64,000 bases of DNA from Maledivibacter halophilus (GTDB lineage Bacteria; Bacillota; Clostridia; Peptostreptococcales; Caminicellaceae). Shown here one piece after another: positions 27,548 to 36,201 of the stretch. The stretch lies in the NCBI RefSeq assembly GCF_900167445.1, contig NZ_FUZT01000010.1:160677-224676 (forward strand), written 5' to 3'. Each line of letters begins with the position of its first letter. The first letter of the stretch is position 1. A program made the translations under genes and the position numbers. The notes below the pieces were generated by a model. That model was given only the letters and a program-made list of their open reading frames with translations. It did not search any database and had not been told where the DNA came from.

Positions 27548-27677
27548 TTGTTTATCCTCCTTAATGCTAAATATTTACAAATCTCCTCTTATAAGATTTA
27601 TCGGTTCTTTATCTCATTTATTTAATATTATTTGACTGAATAAATTGAATAATTACATCTCTAATATTTATTGAATA

Positions 27678-27719
27678 TAAAAAAACAGACAAATTAGTTA
27701 ATTTACAACTTGTCTGTTT
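27678..27719 (-). terminator. terminator of the antiporter gene
   Basis: A 10-bp perfect stem (27683-27692 with 27710-27719) followed by TTTTTTT on the minus strand, about 40 bp after the antiporter stop. Confidence 0.88.
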
Positions 27720-27760
27720 CTCTTGACTATGTTTAATTGTACATAAGCTTTTAGCAATTA

Positions 27761-29218
27761 TTAAAATGGCTGTATCGTACCATTAGATATTAATACCAAA
27801 GATATCACTGCAAATGCTAATATGATTATAAATGTTAATTTTTCCCACCATTTTTCAAAGATTATATTCCCATTCTCTTTTCTTGACTTAGTATATACAA
27901 TAGTTCCCGGGATATATAATATCGCCGTGATTAACATATATTCTAGTCCGCCTGAATATATAAGCCATAATGAATAAAGGGTTCCCAATAAAGCAACTAT
28001 GAAATTATTTGTTTTTTCACTCTTAGAAGAATTTTCAAAGGTTTCATTTGTTATAACTAATTTTAAATAATAAGCAGCACTTAGTAGATAAGGTATTAAT
28101 ACCATACTAGCAGAAAGTGTATAGAATATTTGATATGTACTTTCGTTTAGATAAGTTATTATTAAGAATAGTTGTATGATTCCATTTGTAAGTAGCAGTG
28201 CATTCACTGGTGAATTGTTTCTATTTTGTTTTTTAAAGGCCTTATTAAAAACACCATTTTGTGCTGCCACATAGGGAAGTTCTCCTGCTATGATTGTATA
28301 TCCAAGTGTAGATCCTGCAAGGGATACTATTACTCCTATATTTATTACAGCAGCTCCCCACTTTCCTACAACACTTTCTAAAATATAGGCCAATGGAGGG
28401 TTCTTTAAAGCTGCAAGTTCAGGAGTTGTCATTACTCCCATACTCAATATAGACACTAGTAAATATATTAGCAAAATACCTAAAAAACCTCCAACAGTAG
28501 CCTTTGCTACATCTGTATTTTTCTCTGCTCTACCTGAAATAGCCACCGCTCCTTCAATGCCTATGAAAGCCCACACAGTAGTATACATGGTGGCCTTTAT
28601 TTGTTCCATTAATGGCATTCCTCCTGTCTGTCCCCAGAAATTTTCTTTAAATATGGAAAAGTCAAAGGATCTAAAAGCCACTAATGCAACAACAAATATT
28701 AGTATTGGTACAAGTTTTCCCAGTGCTATTACAAGGTTTACGCTTGCAGCTTCTTTTACTCCCTTTAATACTAAAAAATGCATAGTCCAAATCACTAAAG
28801 ATGCACAAACTATTGATAATAAATTATTTCCTTGTCCAAAGGCCGGTATAAAATATCCAATAGCTGAAAAAAGTAAGGTTGCGTAGGAGACATTGCATAA
28901 TAAAACACTTATCCAGTATCCCCATGCTGAATTGAAACCTATATATGTTCCAAAACCTTCTTTTGCATAGGAAAATATTCCACCAGTCAGCTCTTTTTTT
29001 CTCAAAGATAACCCATAAAAACACATTGTAAGTCCTAACATTCCAATTCCACAAACAGACCATCCTATAAGCACAGCTCCGGTATTTGCTCCATTTGCCG
29101 CCATATCACCTGAAATACTAAAAACTCCTCCACCTATTGTTGAGCCTATTACTATACCTATAAGTCTTATCAAATTCAGTTTATTACCCTGTAAAGATTG
29201 TTTTTCTACTGAATCCAT
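27761..29218 (-). CDS. APC-family basic amino acid antiporter (ArcD-like)
   Basis: 485 residues with about 12 to 13 membrane segments. The opening LIRLIGIVIGSTIGGGVFSISGDMAANG is the substrate-binding helix typical of arginine/ornithine- or lysine-type exchangers (APA group). It lies 254 bp after a dimethylargininase-like gene in the same orientation, so it may import a methylated or free arginine and export citrulline or ornithine. Substrate is inferred from context only; no arcA, arcB or arcC is in the window. Confidence 0.87.
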   Translation of the reverse strand: MDSVEKQSLQGNKLNLIRLIGIVIGSTIGGGVFSISGDMAANGANTGAVLIGWSVCGIGMLGLTMCFYGLSLRKKELTGGIFSYAKEGFGTYIGFNSAWGYWISVLLCNVSYATLLFSAIGYFIPAFGQGNNLLSIVCASLVIWTMHFLVLKGVKEAASVNLVIALGKLVPILIFVVALVAFRSFDFSIFKENFWGQTGGMPLMEQIKATMYTTVWAFIGIEGAVAISGRAEKNTDVAKATVGGFLGILLIYLLVSILSMGVMTTPELAALKNPPLAYILESVVGKWGAAVINIGVIVSLAGSTLGYTIIAGELPYVAAQNGVFNKAFKKQNRNNSPVNALLLTNGIIQLFLIITYLNESTYQIFYTLSASMVLIPYLLSAAYYLKLVITNETFENSSKSEKTNNFIVALLGTLYSLWLIYSGGLEYMLITAILYIPGTIVYTKSRKENGNIIFEKWWEKLTFIIILAFAVISLVLISNGTIQPF

Positions 29219-29351
29219 TTTCTAACCTCCCATAGTTAGCACACTTTCTCAGTATCCTCAATCAATCTCATGAAAACGTTATCCTGCTAGAAATAGCTAT
29301 ATCTAGAGTTCCTAGTAAAATTAAATTTATAGATATTCAAGCAAAACAGTT

Positions 29352-29407
29352 AATTTATACATATCAAAAACTCCTAAGAACCTTGAGTATTTTGATATGT
29401 ATAAATT
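29352..29407. repeat. palindromic repeat R1, copy b
   Basis: An imperfect palindrome starting AATTTATACATATC and ending GATATGTATAAATT, homologous to 8680-8736. It lies between the dimethylargininase-like gene and the antiporter. The flanks also carry CTAG-rich words like those of R2 ends. Confidence 0.65.
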
Positions 29408-29472
29408 AAAATCCTTAGGATCTCTATATCTTAATTTACTATTTGTTAATTTAAACCAGATATATAGAACAT

Positions 29473-30243
29473 TTAGAATCTTAATGATAAGCAGCTTAAT
29501 CCACCATCTACCTTTCTATATTCAGAGGTATCCACTAACTTAACTTTGTAACCTGCATCTTCAATTTTCTTTTTAGTCTTTTCATATCCCGCAGGTATTA
29601 AAACATAATCATTTACCCATATACAATTAGCTGCGTAAAGTTCATCTTCATCAATAACTATTTTATTAAATTTCTCAAAAATTGGATTATCCACAAACTC
29701 TCCTGCAACTAATAAATTATTATTTTCTAGATATGCAAGTCCTGTTTTTAAATGAAGAACTTTTTCCAAAGAAACTGCAGAACCTGTTAATCCATATTTT
29801 TCTAATATGTTTATAAATTGTTTTGCTCCCTCTTCATTGGTTCTAGCTGAAAGCCCAACATAAAAATGATCTCCAACCATCATTACATCTCCGCCCTCTA
29901 TTGTTCCTGGGTCCTTTATATATTCGATTTTACTTTCATCATAATATTTCTTTAAAACTTCGACTATTTCATTTTTTTCTCCATTCCTAGTCTTTGCCCC
30001 TGGATTAGTTACTATAGCGCATTTTCTATTAAGAACTGCCACATCTTCTACGAAGCAAGAATCCGGATAATCTTCTAATGGCTCTAATACTTCTACCTTT
30101 ACTCCACATGATTTAAGAGTTTCTACATATGTTTCGTGCTGCTTAAGTGCTTTTTCGTAAATAGGTTTTCCTAGCTCCGGTGCAGAAGTAATTCCCTCTG
30201 ATATAGATTTACCTGGTTTTCTTACTATAACATTTTTAAACAT
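29473..30243 (-). CDS. dimethylarginine dimethylaminohydrolase-like (amidinotransferase superfamily)
   Basis: 256 residues, the usual DDAH length and much shorter than arginine deiminase (about 410). Guanidino-binding and catalytic motifs are visible: DYPDSCFVEDVAVL, GTIEGGDVMMVGDHFYVGLSART, the catalytic His in LHLKTGL and the C-terminal nucleophile in GGLSCLSLRF (Cys251). The expected reaction is methylarginine to citrulline plus methylamine or dimethylamine, though a plain arginine or other guanidine substrate is possible. It precedes an ArcD-like exchanger. Confidence 0.87.
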   Translation of the reverse strand: MFKNVIVRKPGKSISEGITSAPELGKPIYEKALKQHETYVETLKSCGVKVEVLEPLEDYPDSCFVEDVAVLNRKCAIVTNPGAKTRNGEKNEIVEVLKKYYDESKIEYIKDPGTIEGGDVMMVGDHFYVGLSARTNEEGAKQFINILEKYGLTGSAVSLEKVLHLKTGLAYLENNNLLVAGEFVDNPIFEKFNKIVIDEDELYAANCIWVNDYVLIPAGYEKTKKKIEDAGYKVKLVDTSEYRKVDGGLSCLSLRF

Positions 30244-30280
30244 TTAATTACCTCCCCAATTATATATTATATATAATATA

Positions 30281-30290
30281 TTGTATACAA
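30281..30290. promoter_or_regulatory. TTGTATACAA palindrome, candidate GntR-type operator
   Basis: A perfect 10-bp palindrome about 40 bp before the DDAH-like ATG, in a TATA-rich run that could be the promoter. The form T-x-GTATAC-x-A is typical of FadR-type GntR operators; no GntR gene is in the window. Confidence 0.4.
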
Positions 30291-30517
30291 TAATATTAGC
30301 ACATATTTTTGAAATTGTAAATACTTTTAGAGTTTTCTTAAAAATTAATCTAATATGTATATTTTTATAGGTATTTGAGGGAATTCCATAATTCTAACTT
30401 GGCTGGGTTGCATATGCGAATATTATCCTTAATTTAATTATTTAGAATTAAATATATTTCGATGGTATGTCTTTGGAGATTTTTAAACTATATGTAGTAG
30501 ATAGTTTTTACAGAAGG

Positions 30518-30542
30518 TAATTATGCAATTTGCTCATTTAAG
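30518..30542. repeat. short repeat R3, copy d (partial)
   Basis: On the minus strand it reads TAAATGAGCAAATTGCATAA then TTACC, matching one arm of the R3 family. Confidence 0.45.
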
Positions 30543-30573
30543 TGAAGACTTTAAGGTCCAATAAATTTCAAAT

Positions 30574-30624
30574 AAAAAATACAGGGGAAATAGTATATAT
30601 ATATCTTACTATCTACCCTGTATT
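30574..30624 (-). terminator. intrinsic terminator, minus strand
   Basis: A stem with outer arms 30579-30587 and 30616-30624, an additional inner pairing ATAGTA/TACTAT, and TTTTTTATTTG following on the minus strand. It lies 320 bp after the second chrA gene, with repeat R2d between. Confidence 0.7.
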
Positions 30625-30661
30625 GATTTTACTTTGTTTAATTATAATATAAATATACGCC

Positions 30662-30895
30662 TTTAAAAGTTTTATTGGCGTATACTATATAGATGTGTGA
30701 CTGAGAAACTAAAGAAACGGAAGTAGACTCTGAGGTTTCCTTGCGGGCGATTTTTATAAACCAGTTTATCCTTTTTCTTTAATTTAAATAAAAACTGGTT
30801 TATAGCATGAGCCAAAAGGATTCTCAGTGGCTACTGGAGTTAGTTAAATTTCTTAATCACATATCTATATAGATGTACATCAATAAAACTTTAGA
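30662..30895 (+). repeat. palindromic element R2, copy d (about 235 bp)
   Basis: Imperfect inverted ends: TTTAAAAGTTTTATTGGCG on the left and TACATCAATAAAACTTTAGA on the right, then ATATAGATGTGTGA with TCACATATCTATAT and CTGAG with CTCAG. The core 30749-30822 reads CGATTTTTATAAACCAGTTT, then ACTGGTTTATAGCATGAGCC, then AAAAGGA. The core matches R2a and R2b, while the outer arms differ. Confidence 0.65.
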
Positions 30896-30946
30896 AATGA
30901 AGATATCGTTGATAAAATAAAATTCATAATTATACATTTTCTTCAC

Positions 30947-31492
30947 TTAAGCAAAAACAAATCCTAATACTCCAGACATAATAATTAAAACTATTGGATG
31001 AATTTTTGACTTTAATGATAATATTAAAATAAAAACACTTATTATTATTGCAATATAATTAATTGAAGATAAAGATATTATCCCTTCTTCAAAAAAGGAT
31101 GTTTTAGCTATAAAAAATGATGCCGATATTATAAGGCCAGCGATAACAGGCCTTACACCATAAAATATAAGCTTTGATAAAGGGCTATTACTATTTCTAA
31201 AGAAAAAGCCAGATATAAGAAGTATTATTAATAAAGATGGAAGGGCAACTCCTAAAGTGGCTACAATAGAACCTAAAACCCCTACTGCTTTAGCACCAAC
31301 AAAGGTGGCGGAATTTACAGCTATGGGACCAGGGGTCATTTCTGCTATTCCTATAATTTCAACAAATTCTGAAGGTGTTAACCATCCGTGGGATTCTATT
31401 TCCTTTGATATTAAAGGTATCATTGCATAGCCCCCTCCGAAACTAAATAATCCTATTTTAAAAAAAGAAATAAATAATTCGATATATATCAT
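30947..31492 (-). CDS. chrA: ChrA family transporter, half-size subunit
   Basis: 181 residues. The family hallmark FFKIGLFSFGGGYAMIPLI and GIAEMTPGPIAVNSATFVGAK are present, with five to six membrane segments. It is one half of a two-gene ChrA; classical chromate exporters are double this length. The partner gene lies 92 bp upstream. Chromate export is the family label, but a natural substrate such as sulfate or another anion is equally possible in an organism not known to face chromate. Confidence 0.88.
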   Translation of the reverse strand: MIYIELFISFFKIGLFSFGGGYAMIPLISKEIESHGWLTPSEFVEIIGIAEMTPGPIAVNSATFVGAKAVGVLGSIVATLGVALPSLLIILLISGFFFRNSNSPLSKLIFYGVRPVIAGLIISASFFIAKTSFFEEGIISLSSINYIAIIISVFILILSLKSKIHPIVLIIMSGVLGFVFA

Positions 31493-31584
31493 TTGGATCT
31501 AGTCCTTTCATTAAAGATAAATATTCTTAGGGTTTAATAAATATGAAATAAAAATGCAGTAGCCTTTATTATTTTCTTTCAAAT

Positions 31585-32169
31585 TTATTTATCTACATTA
31601 GTGAATTTTTCAATTTTATCAGGTATAAATTTATATATTAATAATCCTGGCAACGCACCTGCCAATATAATAAATATAGGATTTATATCAAATATAACTA
31701 CAGCAATGACAGTTGCAATAGTAATCATAAGGGTTAATTTATCCTTTATTGCAGTTTTACTTATCTTTATTGATGCCGTTAAAATCAGAGCTACTACCGA
31801 AGCCGTTATTCCTACAAAAATAGCCTTTACCTGTGGCAAATCTGATATTTTAGTAAAGATACCAGCAATCACTGATATAATTAGAAAAGAAGGTAAGACC
31901 ACACCAAAAGTTGAAGTTAAAGCACCTCTTTTTCCAGCTATTTTATAGCCTATTAAAGATGAACTGTTTATGGCAATTGCTCCAGGTATTGATTGGGCTA
32001 TTGCAAATAAATCAACTATTTCTTCTTTTTCCACCCATCCTTTCTCATCAACCATTACCTTTTCTATTAAGGGAATCATTGCATATCCACCTCCAAAGGT
32101 AAAGGCACCGATTTTGAAAAATATAAAAAACAATTCAAAATATCTTTTTATACTATTTTCTTTGCCCAT
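31585..32169 (-). CDS. chrA: ChrA family transporter, half-size subunit
   Basis: 194 residues with FFKIGAFTFGGGYAMIPLIEK, GWVEKEEIVDLFAIAQSIPGAIAINSS and about six membrane segments. It is first of the pair; the two halves presumably assemble with opposite orientation. A candidate operator (32185-32205) overlaps the area just before its AGGAGG site. The ROK regulator gene diverges from it with about 175 bp between. Confidence 0.88.
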   Translation of the reverse strand: MGKENSIKRYFELFFIFFKIGAFTFGGGYAMIPLIEKVMVDEKGWVEKEEIVDLFAIAQSIPGAIAINSSSLIGYKIAGKRGALTSTFGVVLPSFLIISVIAGIFTKISDLPQVKAIFVGITASVVALILTASIKISKTAIKDKLTLMITIATVIAVVIFDINPIFIILAGALPGLLIYKFIPDKIEKFTNVDK

Positions 32170-32184
32170 TATGTCCTCCTAACA

Positions 32185-32205
32185 TTTTAACCAAAACGGT
32201 TAAAA
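32185..32205. promoter_or_regulatory. inverted repeat before the chrA pair
   Basis: Perfect 8-bp arms TTTTAACC and GGTTAAAA with a 5-bp spacer, 16 bp before the ATG. The position between promoter and ribosome site fits a repressor operator. The divergent ROK gene is the nearest regulator. Confidence 0.5.
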
Positions 32206-32343
32206 GTCTATAATTTTATTCTTACTTTAAATAATATATTATTCAAGATATAAAGTCAACGAATTATAAAAACTATGTTTGTTCAATTTAAACTTCTTGC
32301 TAATTTGGTCATAAAAGTATAAAATTAGATTGAGGTGAAAGTC

Positions 32344-33543
32344 ATGGATCATTATTATGAAAATATAAAGGAATTGAATAGTGAATCAAAAACGATTCTT
32401 TCAATTGTTCAAAAAAAGGGTCCCTTATCAAAAAAAGAACTGACCATCCTAACCGGATACAAACTTACTACCTTAAATAGATTTATGAAAAAGCTCCTTC
32501 AGATTAAATTAGTTGAAGAAGTAGGTACTAATGATTCTACTGGTGGAAGACCTTCATCGGTTTATGATATAAATAAGAAGGATTTTTATGTTATTGGAGT
32601 TGATATTTCAAGGCTCTACACAAAAATTTGCTTGAGTAATTTAAAAATAGATATAATAGAATGTATTGATTTTAAAATGGACAACAAAAGTACTCCTGAA
32701 AAGGTTATTAGTAATATTATTGATATTATATGTCAATTTGAAAAAAAATATAAAAATAAAACAATATTGGGAGTAGGCATTGGAACTGTTGGTCCCATAA
32801 ACAGAGATAAAGGTATAATCTTAAACCCTAAAAACTTTCCTTGTGAAGGCTGGTACAATATAGATATTGTAGATATTATTAAAGAAAAAACTTTCCTTCC
32901 AGTTATATTGGACAATGGCTCAAATTTAGCAGCCTTATCAGAATACTATTTTGGAAGTGGCAGAGAATTTGATAATATAGCCTATTTTAATTGTGGGGTG
33001 GGAATAAGAACAGGAGTTATTATTTCCGATAAAATTATAAGAACAATAAATGACAATGAAGACTCCTTTGCCCATATGGTTATAGATGTAGATGGGAAAA
33101 TTTGCAGCTGTGGCGCTAAAGGATGTATAGAAAGTATCTGCAGTATAGTATCTATAGTAGATTCTTTTAAAGACAAGGTTAAAAAAGGAAGCAAAACCCT
33201 TATTGATAAACCTTTAGATGACATAGATTTTACAGATATTTGCTGGGCTGCAGAAAACTCCGATGAAACCGCTAGTAATGTTATTTTACATGCCGCCGAG
33301 GTAATGGGAACGGGTATTTCTAATTTTATTAAAATATTAAACTTGGATTATATAATAATGAATGGGCCTTTAGTAAATAACTCTATTCTATTTTATAATA
33401 AAGTAGTTTCCACTGCCATGGACAATTATTACAAATTGTATAAAAACCCTATTTATTTTAATCGTGGCGGTAAGTTTAACCAAAATTCAATAGCCCTTGG
33501 GGGATGTGTTAATATTATTAAATTTTTATTTAGGAAAGGATAG
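32344..33543 (+). CDS. ROK family transcriptional repressor
   Basis: 399 residues from the ATG at 32344, 6 bp after GAGGTG. The N-terminal winged helix (about 15-75: KGPLSKKELTILTGYKLTTLNRFMKKL) precedes a ROK sugar-kinase-like domain with GVDISRLYTKI, GVGIGTVGPI, DNGSNLAAL and the zinc motif CSCGAKGCIES. It lacks nothing needed for sugar sensing. It is followed at once by the sulfatase-activating enzyme (10-bp gap), which links it to the sulfated-sugar genes convergent with it. The effector is probably a sugar or sugar phosphate. Confidence 0.9.
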   Translation: MDHYYENIKELNSESKTILSIVQKKGPLSKKELTILTGYKLTTLNRFMKKLLQIKLVEEVGTNDSTGGRPSSVYDINKKDFYVIGVDISRLYTKICLSNLKIDIIECIDFKMDNKSTPEKVISNIIDIICQFEKKYKNKTILGVGIGTVGPINRDKGIILNPKNFPCEGWYNIDIVDIIKEKTFLPVILDNGSNLAALSEYYFGSGREFDNIAYFNCGVGIRTGVIISDKIIRTINDNEDSFAHMVIDVDGKICSCGAKGCIESICSIVSIVDSFKDKVKKGSKTLIDKPLDDIDFTDICWAAENSDETASNVILHAAEVMGTGISNFIKILNLDYIIMNGPLVNNSILFYNKVVSTAMDNYYKLYKNPIYFNRGGKFNQNSIALGGCVNIIKFLFRKG

Positions 33544-33552
33544 GTGCTAATA

Positions 33553-34656
33553 ATGCCAGAATTAAGCTTTCTCATAAAACCTGCTTCTAGCTCATGTAAT
33601 TTAAGCTGTAAATATTGTTTTTACCATTCCTTATCTGAGCAAAGGTCTGTAAAAAATTATGAAATGATGGATCTTAAGACTTTAGAAATTATTGTGAAAA
33701 AGGGACTGGAAGAAGGAGAAAGAAAGGTAAATTTCTCTTTTCAGGGCGGTGAGCCAACCTTAGCAGGTCTAAATTTTTTTAAAAAGCTTATAGAGTATCA
33801 AAAAAAATATAATTTCAAAAAATTAACTATAGAAAATTCAATTCAAACAAATGGAATTTTAATAGATGAAAAATGGGCTGAGTTTCTCAGTATTAATAAT
33901 TTTCTAGTAGGATTATCCTTAGATGGTCCTAAGGATGTCCATGATATGCATAGAATTGATAATAACAATAAGGGTTCCTATAACAGGGTTATGAAGGTAG
34001 TAGATTTATTAAATAAGCATAAAGTACAGTATAATATCTTATATGTTGTAACTAAGTATTCGGCCAAGCACGGAAGAAAAATTTATAATTTTTTTAAAAA
34101 ACATAAGTTTAGATACATTCAATTTATACAGTGTCTGGATGCTTTAGGAGAAAATTTTGGCACAAACCCATATTCACTTGATCCTAAAATTTACGGTAAA
34201 TTTTTAATTGATACCTTTGATTGTTGGTATAAAGACATAACCGAAGGCAAGTACATGATGAGTATTAGATATTTTGATAATATTGCAAGTATGCTTCTAG
34301 GGAATATGCCAGAAGCCTGTGGAATGATGGGAAGCTGTTGCTGTCAGTTTGTAATTGAATCAAATGGAAATGTGTACCCCTGTGATTTTTATGCCACAGA
34401 TGATTATTTGATGGGAAATATTAAAGAAATGGACTTTAAGGAATTGTACGAATCAGAAACTGCTAAAAAATTTATAACCGACTCCTTACCAGCAGATGAA
34501 AAATGCATCCAGTGTAAATATAAGAATATATGCAGGGGTGGATGCCGAAGACATAGAGAACCCTTTAAAGATGGTAAGCCTGTATTGAATTATTTTTGCA
34601 GTTCCTATAAAACTTTCTTTGAATATTCTATACCTAAATTTCAAAGAATTTTATAG
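33553..34656 (+). CDS. anaerobic sulfatase-maturating enzyme (radical SAM, SPASM)
   Basis: 367 residues from the ATG at 33553 (AGGTG 6 bp upstream). The radical-SAM motif is CNLSCKYCFYH (Cys near 20-27). The SPASM domain has CGMMGSCCCQFVIESNGNVYPCDFY and CIQCKYKNICRGGC, giving two further [4Fe-4S] clusters. It converts the active-site Cys or Ser of sulfatases to formylglycine without oxygen. Its partner is the Cys-type sulfatase encoded at 34819-36177, convergent and only 160 bp away. It forms an operon with the ROK repressor. Confidence 0.94.
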   Translation: MPELSFLIKPASSSCNLSCKYCFYHSLSEQRSVKNYEMMDLKTLEIIVKKGLEEGERKVNFSFQGGEPTLAGLNFFKKLIEYQKKYNFKKLTIENSIQTNGILIDEKWAEFLSINNFLVGLSLDGPKDVHDMHRIDNNNKGSYNRVMKVVDLLNKHKVQYNILYVVTKYSAKHGRKIYNFFKKHKFRYIQFIQCLDALGENFGTNPYSLDPKIYGKFLIDTFDCWYKDITEGKYMMSIRYFDNIASMLLGNMPEACGMMGSCCCQFVIESNGNVYPCDFYATDDYLMGNIKEMDFKELYESETAKKFITDSLPADEKCIQCKYKNICRGGCRRHREPFKDGKPVLNYFCSSYKTFFEYSIPKFQRIL

Positions 34657-34669
34657 TAATAATGAAACA

Positions 34670-34755
34670 AATTTACCCGTTGTGCTAGTTCCTATATAGG
34701 GAGTTTTACTTAAAAGCAAAAAATTTGATTTACTAGAACAACAGATTAATTCAAG
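34670..34755. repeat. R2-related repeat, internally deleted copy c
   Basis: It keeps both R2 ends, TTTACCCGTTGTGCTAGTTC and GATTTACTAGAACAACAGAT, plus the arm TATAGGGAGTTTTA, but lacks the central core. It lies just after the anSME stop codon. Confidence 0.6.
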
Positions 34756-34776
34756 TTTTAAGATTGTTTAAACAGA

Positions 34777-34815
34777 AAAAACCAAAGTGATAAGTAAAAA
34801 TTCACTTTGGTTTTT
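34777..34815. terminator. bidirectional terminator between anSME and sulfatase
   Basis: A 14-bp stem (34777-34790 with 34802-34815) has A-runs on one side and T-runs on the other. It serves the convergent anSME and sulfatase genes; the sulfatase stop is 3 bp away. Confidence 0.92.
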
Positions 34816-34818
34816 TTG

Positions 34819-36177
34819 CTAGTTTGGCAACTGCTCATAGTCATTTCTATCCTTTGAGCTTGGAGAAATACATTCTTTTTTGTTTACCTTAGCCTTCTTT
34901 GGTATTGGTATATCTTTCTTTAAAATAGGATCATCTGTTTCCACCTGCCAATTATATAATTTTTCCTTTAGTTCCTTTATAATTTTCTTATAACCTTTAT
35001 TATTAATTAAATTATTCCTTTCATATGGGTCAAAATACAAATCGTAAAATGCTTCCATAGGCTTTTTTATACTTTTAAGACCATTATTTAAAAGAAATTC
35101 TTTAGGTGATGAATCATCAATATTGGAATAGTTAATTTTGTTATAATCATCATAATATTTTATATACTTATATCTTTTGGTTCTTATGCTTCTGGCTGGC
35201 TCATATGAGGTATGATAATTTATTTCAGCAAAAACTTCTTCTCTAACCTCTTTTTTTTCATCTTCTAATACATCAGCTAGGGATTTCCCTTGGAGCCATT
35301 TTGGTCTATCAATCCCTAAAAGATCACAAATCGTAGGAAATATATCAATATGTGAAACCAATGAATCAGTTACCTTTCCCTGGCGGTTTTGTTTTGGATT
35401 TCGTATTATTAATGATACTCCTATTCCTGAGTCCAGTAAATTGCATTTATTAAAGGGGTTTGCAATGCCGTGGTCAGTGGTGAATATAATTAATGTATTA
35501 TCATACAATCCATTCTCCTTTAAAGCCTTAATTACTATATCTATGCATTTGTCAGCATACTTGGCAGATGTATGATATTTCGCTGTATCTTTTCTATTTT
35601 CTTCATTATCAAAGGTTAAATAAGGAAGTGAAACATATCTTTCATCTATTGTATCATCTATTTCAGTGGGATAGTCTCTATGGGTTGCAAACATTCCAAA
35701 GGAAAGAAAGAATTTTTTATTTTTAGCTTCCTTTATATAATTTGCTGCGCTTTTGGCATTTTCCAAATCCCAAAACACCAAGTCCTCATTGGCCCTTTTC
35801 TTATAATCTTCAGTTATATTTTTACTGTATCCTATAATTGGTACAGCTATATGGCTTTCTGTACAGCCAGCTGCTTCATGCTGAACTCCACATAAAACAG
35901 TTTCATAGCCATATTCCTTTAAATAATTAGCTAAATGCATTTTATAATCCTTTAATTTAAATCCCCTATGGGCAAGGCCATACATTCCATTGTTATGGGG
36001 ATATGTTCCAGTTAATAATGCAGCTCTACTAGGTGAACAAGTAGAACCTGCACAGTAGGCATTTCTAAACACAATACTATCCTTTGCAAGCTCTAATAAA
36101 TTGTCGGTGGGAACATTGGCTCCATAGGGACTTAAAAATCTACCTGAATCATGGGTGTGAATATATATAATATTCAT
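34819..36177 (-). CDS. cytoplasmic type I sulfatase (Cys type)
   Basis: 452 residues, ATG after GGAGGTG. The formylglycine site is GSTCSPSRAALLTG with Cys47, the form that anSME modifies. Metal ligands appear in the N-terminal THDSGR (Asp10) and FTTDHGIANPF. There is no signal peptide, so the substrate must be inside the cell. It is last in an operon with a PTS transporter, PHP hydrolase and GH4 enzyme. I infer it desulfates an imported, phosphorylated sugar. The exact substrate (6-O-, 2-O- or N-sulfate) cannot be told. Confidence 0.92.
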   Translation of the reverse strand: MNIIYIHTHDSGRFLSPYGANVPTDNLLELAKDSIVFRNAYCAGSTCSPSRAALLTGTYPHNNGMYGLAHRGFKLKDYKMHLANYLKEYGYETVLCGVQHEAAGCTESHIAVPIIGYSKNITEDYKKRANEDLVFWDLENAKSAANYIKEAKNKKFFLSFGMFATHRDYPTEIDDTIDERYVSLPYLTFDNEENRKDTAKYHTSAKYADKCIDIVIKALKENGLYDNTLIIFTTDHGIANPFNKCNLLDSGIGVSLIIRNPKQNRQGKVTDSLVSHIDIFPTICDLLGIDRPKWLQGKSLADVLEDEKKEVREEVFAEINYHTSYEPARSIRTKRYKYIKYYDDYNKINYSNIDDSSPKEFLLNNGLKSIKKPMEAFYDLYFDPYERNNLINNKGYKKIIKELKEKLYNWQVETDDPILKKDIPIPKKAKVNKKECISPSSKDRNDYEQLPN

Positions 36178-36201
36178 TCATACACCTCCATTTTTAAAAT
36201 C

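Larger units (their letters stand above)
30244..30946. other. gene-free stretch rich in palindromes
   Basis: 703 bp with no credible protein gene. It contains a TTGTATACAA palindrome upstream of the DDAH-like gene, an R3 copy near 30520, a terminator (30574-30624) reading on the minus strand and a 235-bp palindromic element (30662-30895). The terminator with the palindrome upstream could frame a small RNA on the minus strand. Confidence 0.5.

Noticed and set aside
29473..30243. Arginine deiminase
   Set aside because: Length is 256 residues instead of about 410 and no arcB or arcC is nearby; motifs fit the dimethylargininase branch.
30947..32169. Frameshifted single full-length chrA gene
   Set aside because: Each half has its own start, hallmark FGGGYAMIPLI motif and a 92-bp gap; two-gene ChrA pairs are a known arrangement.
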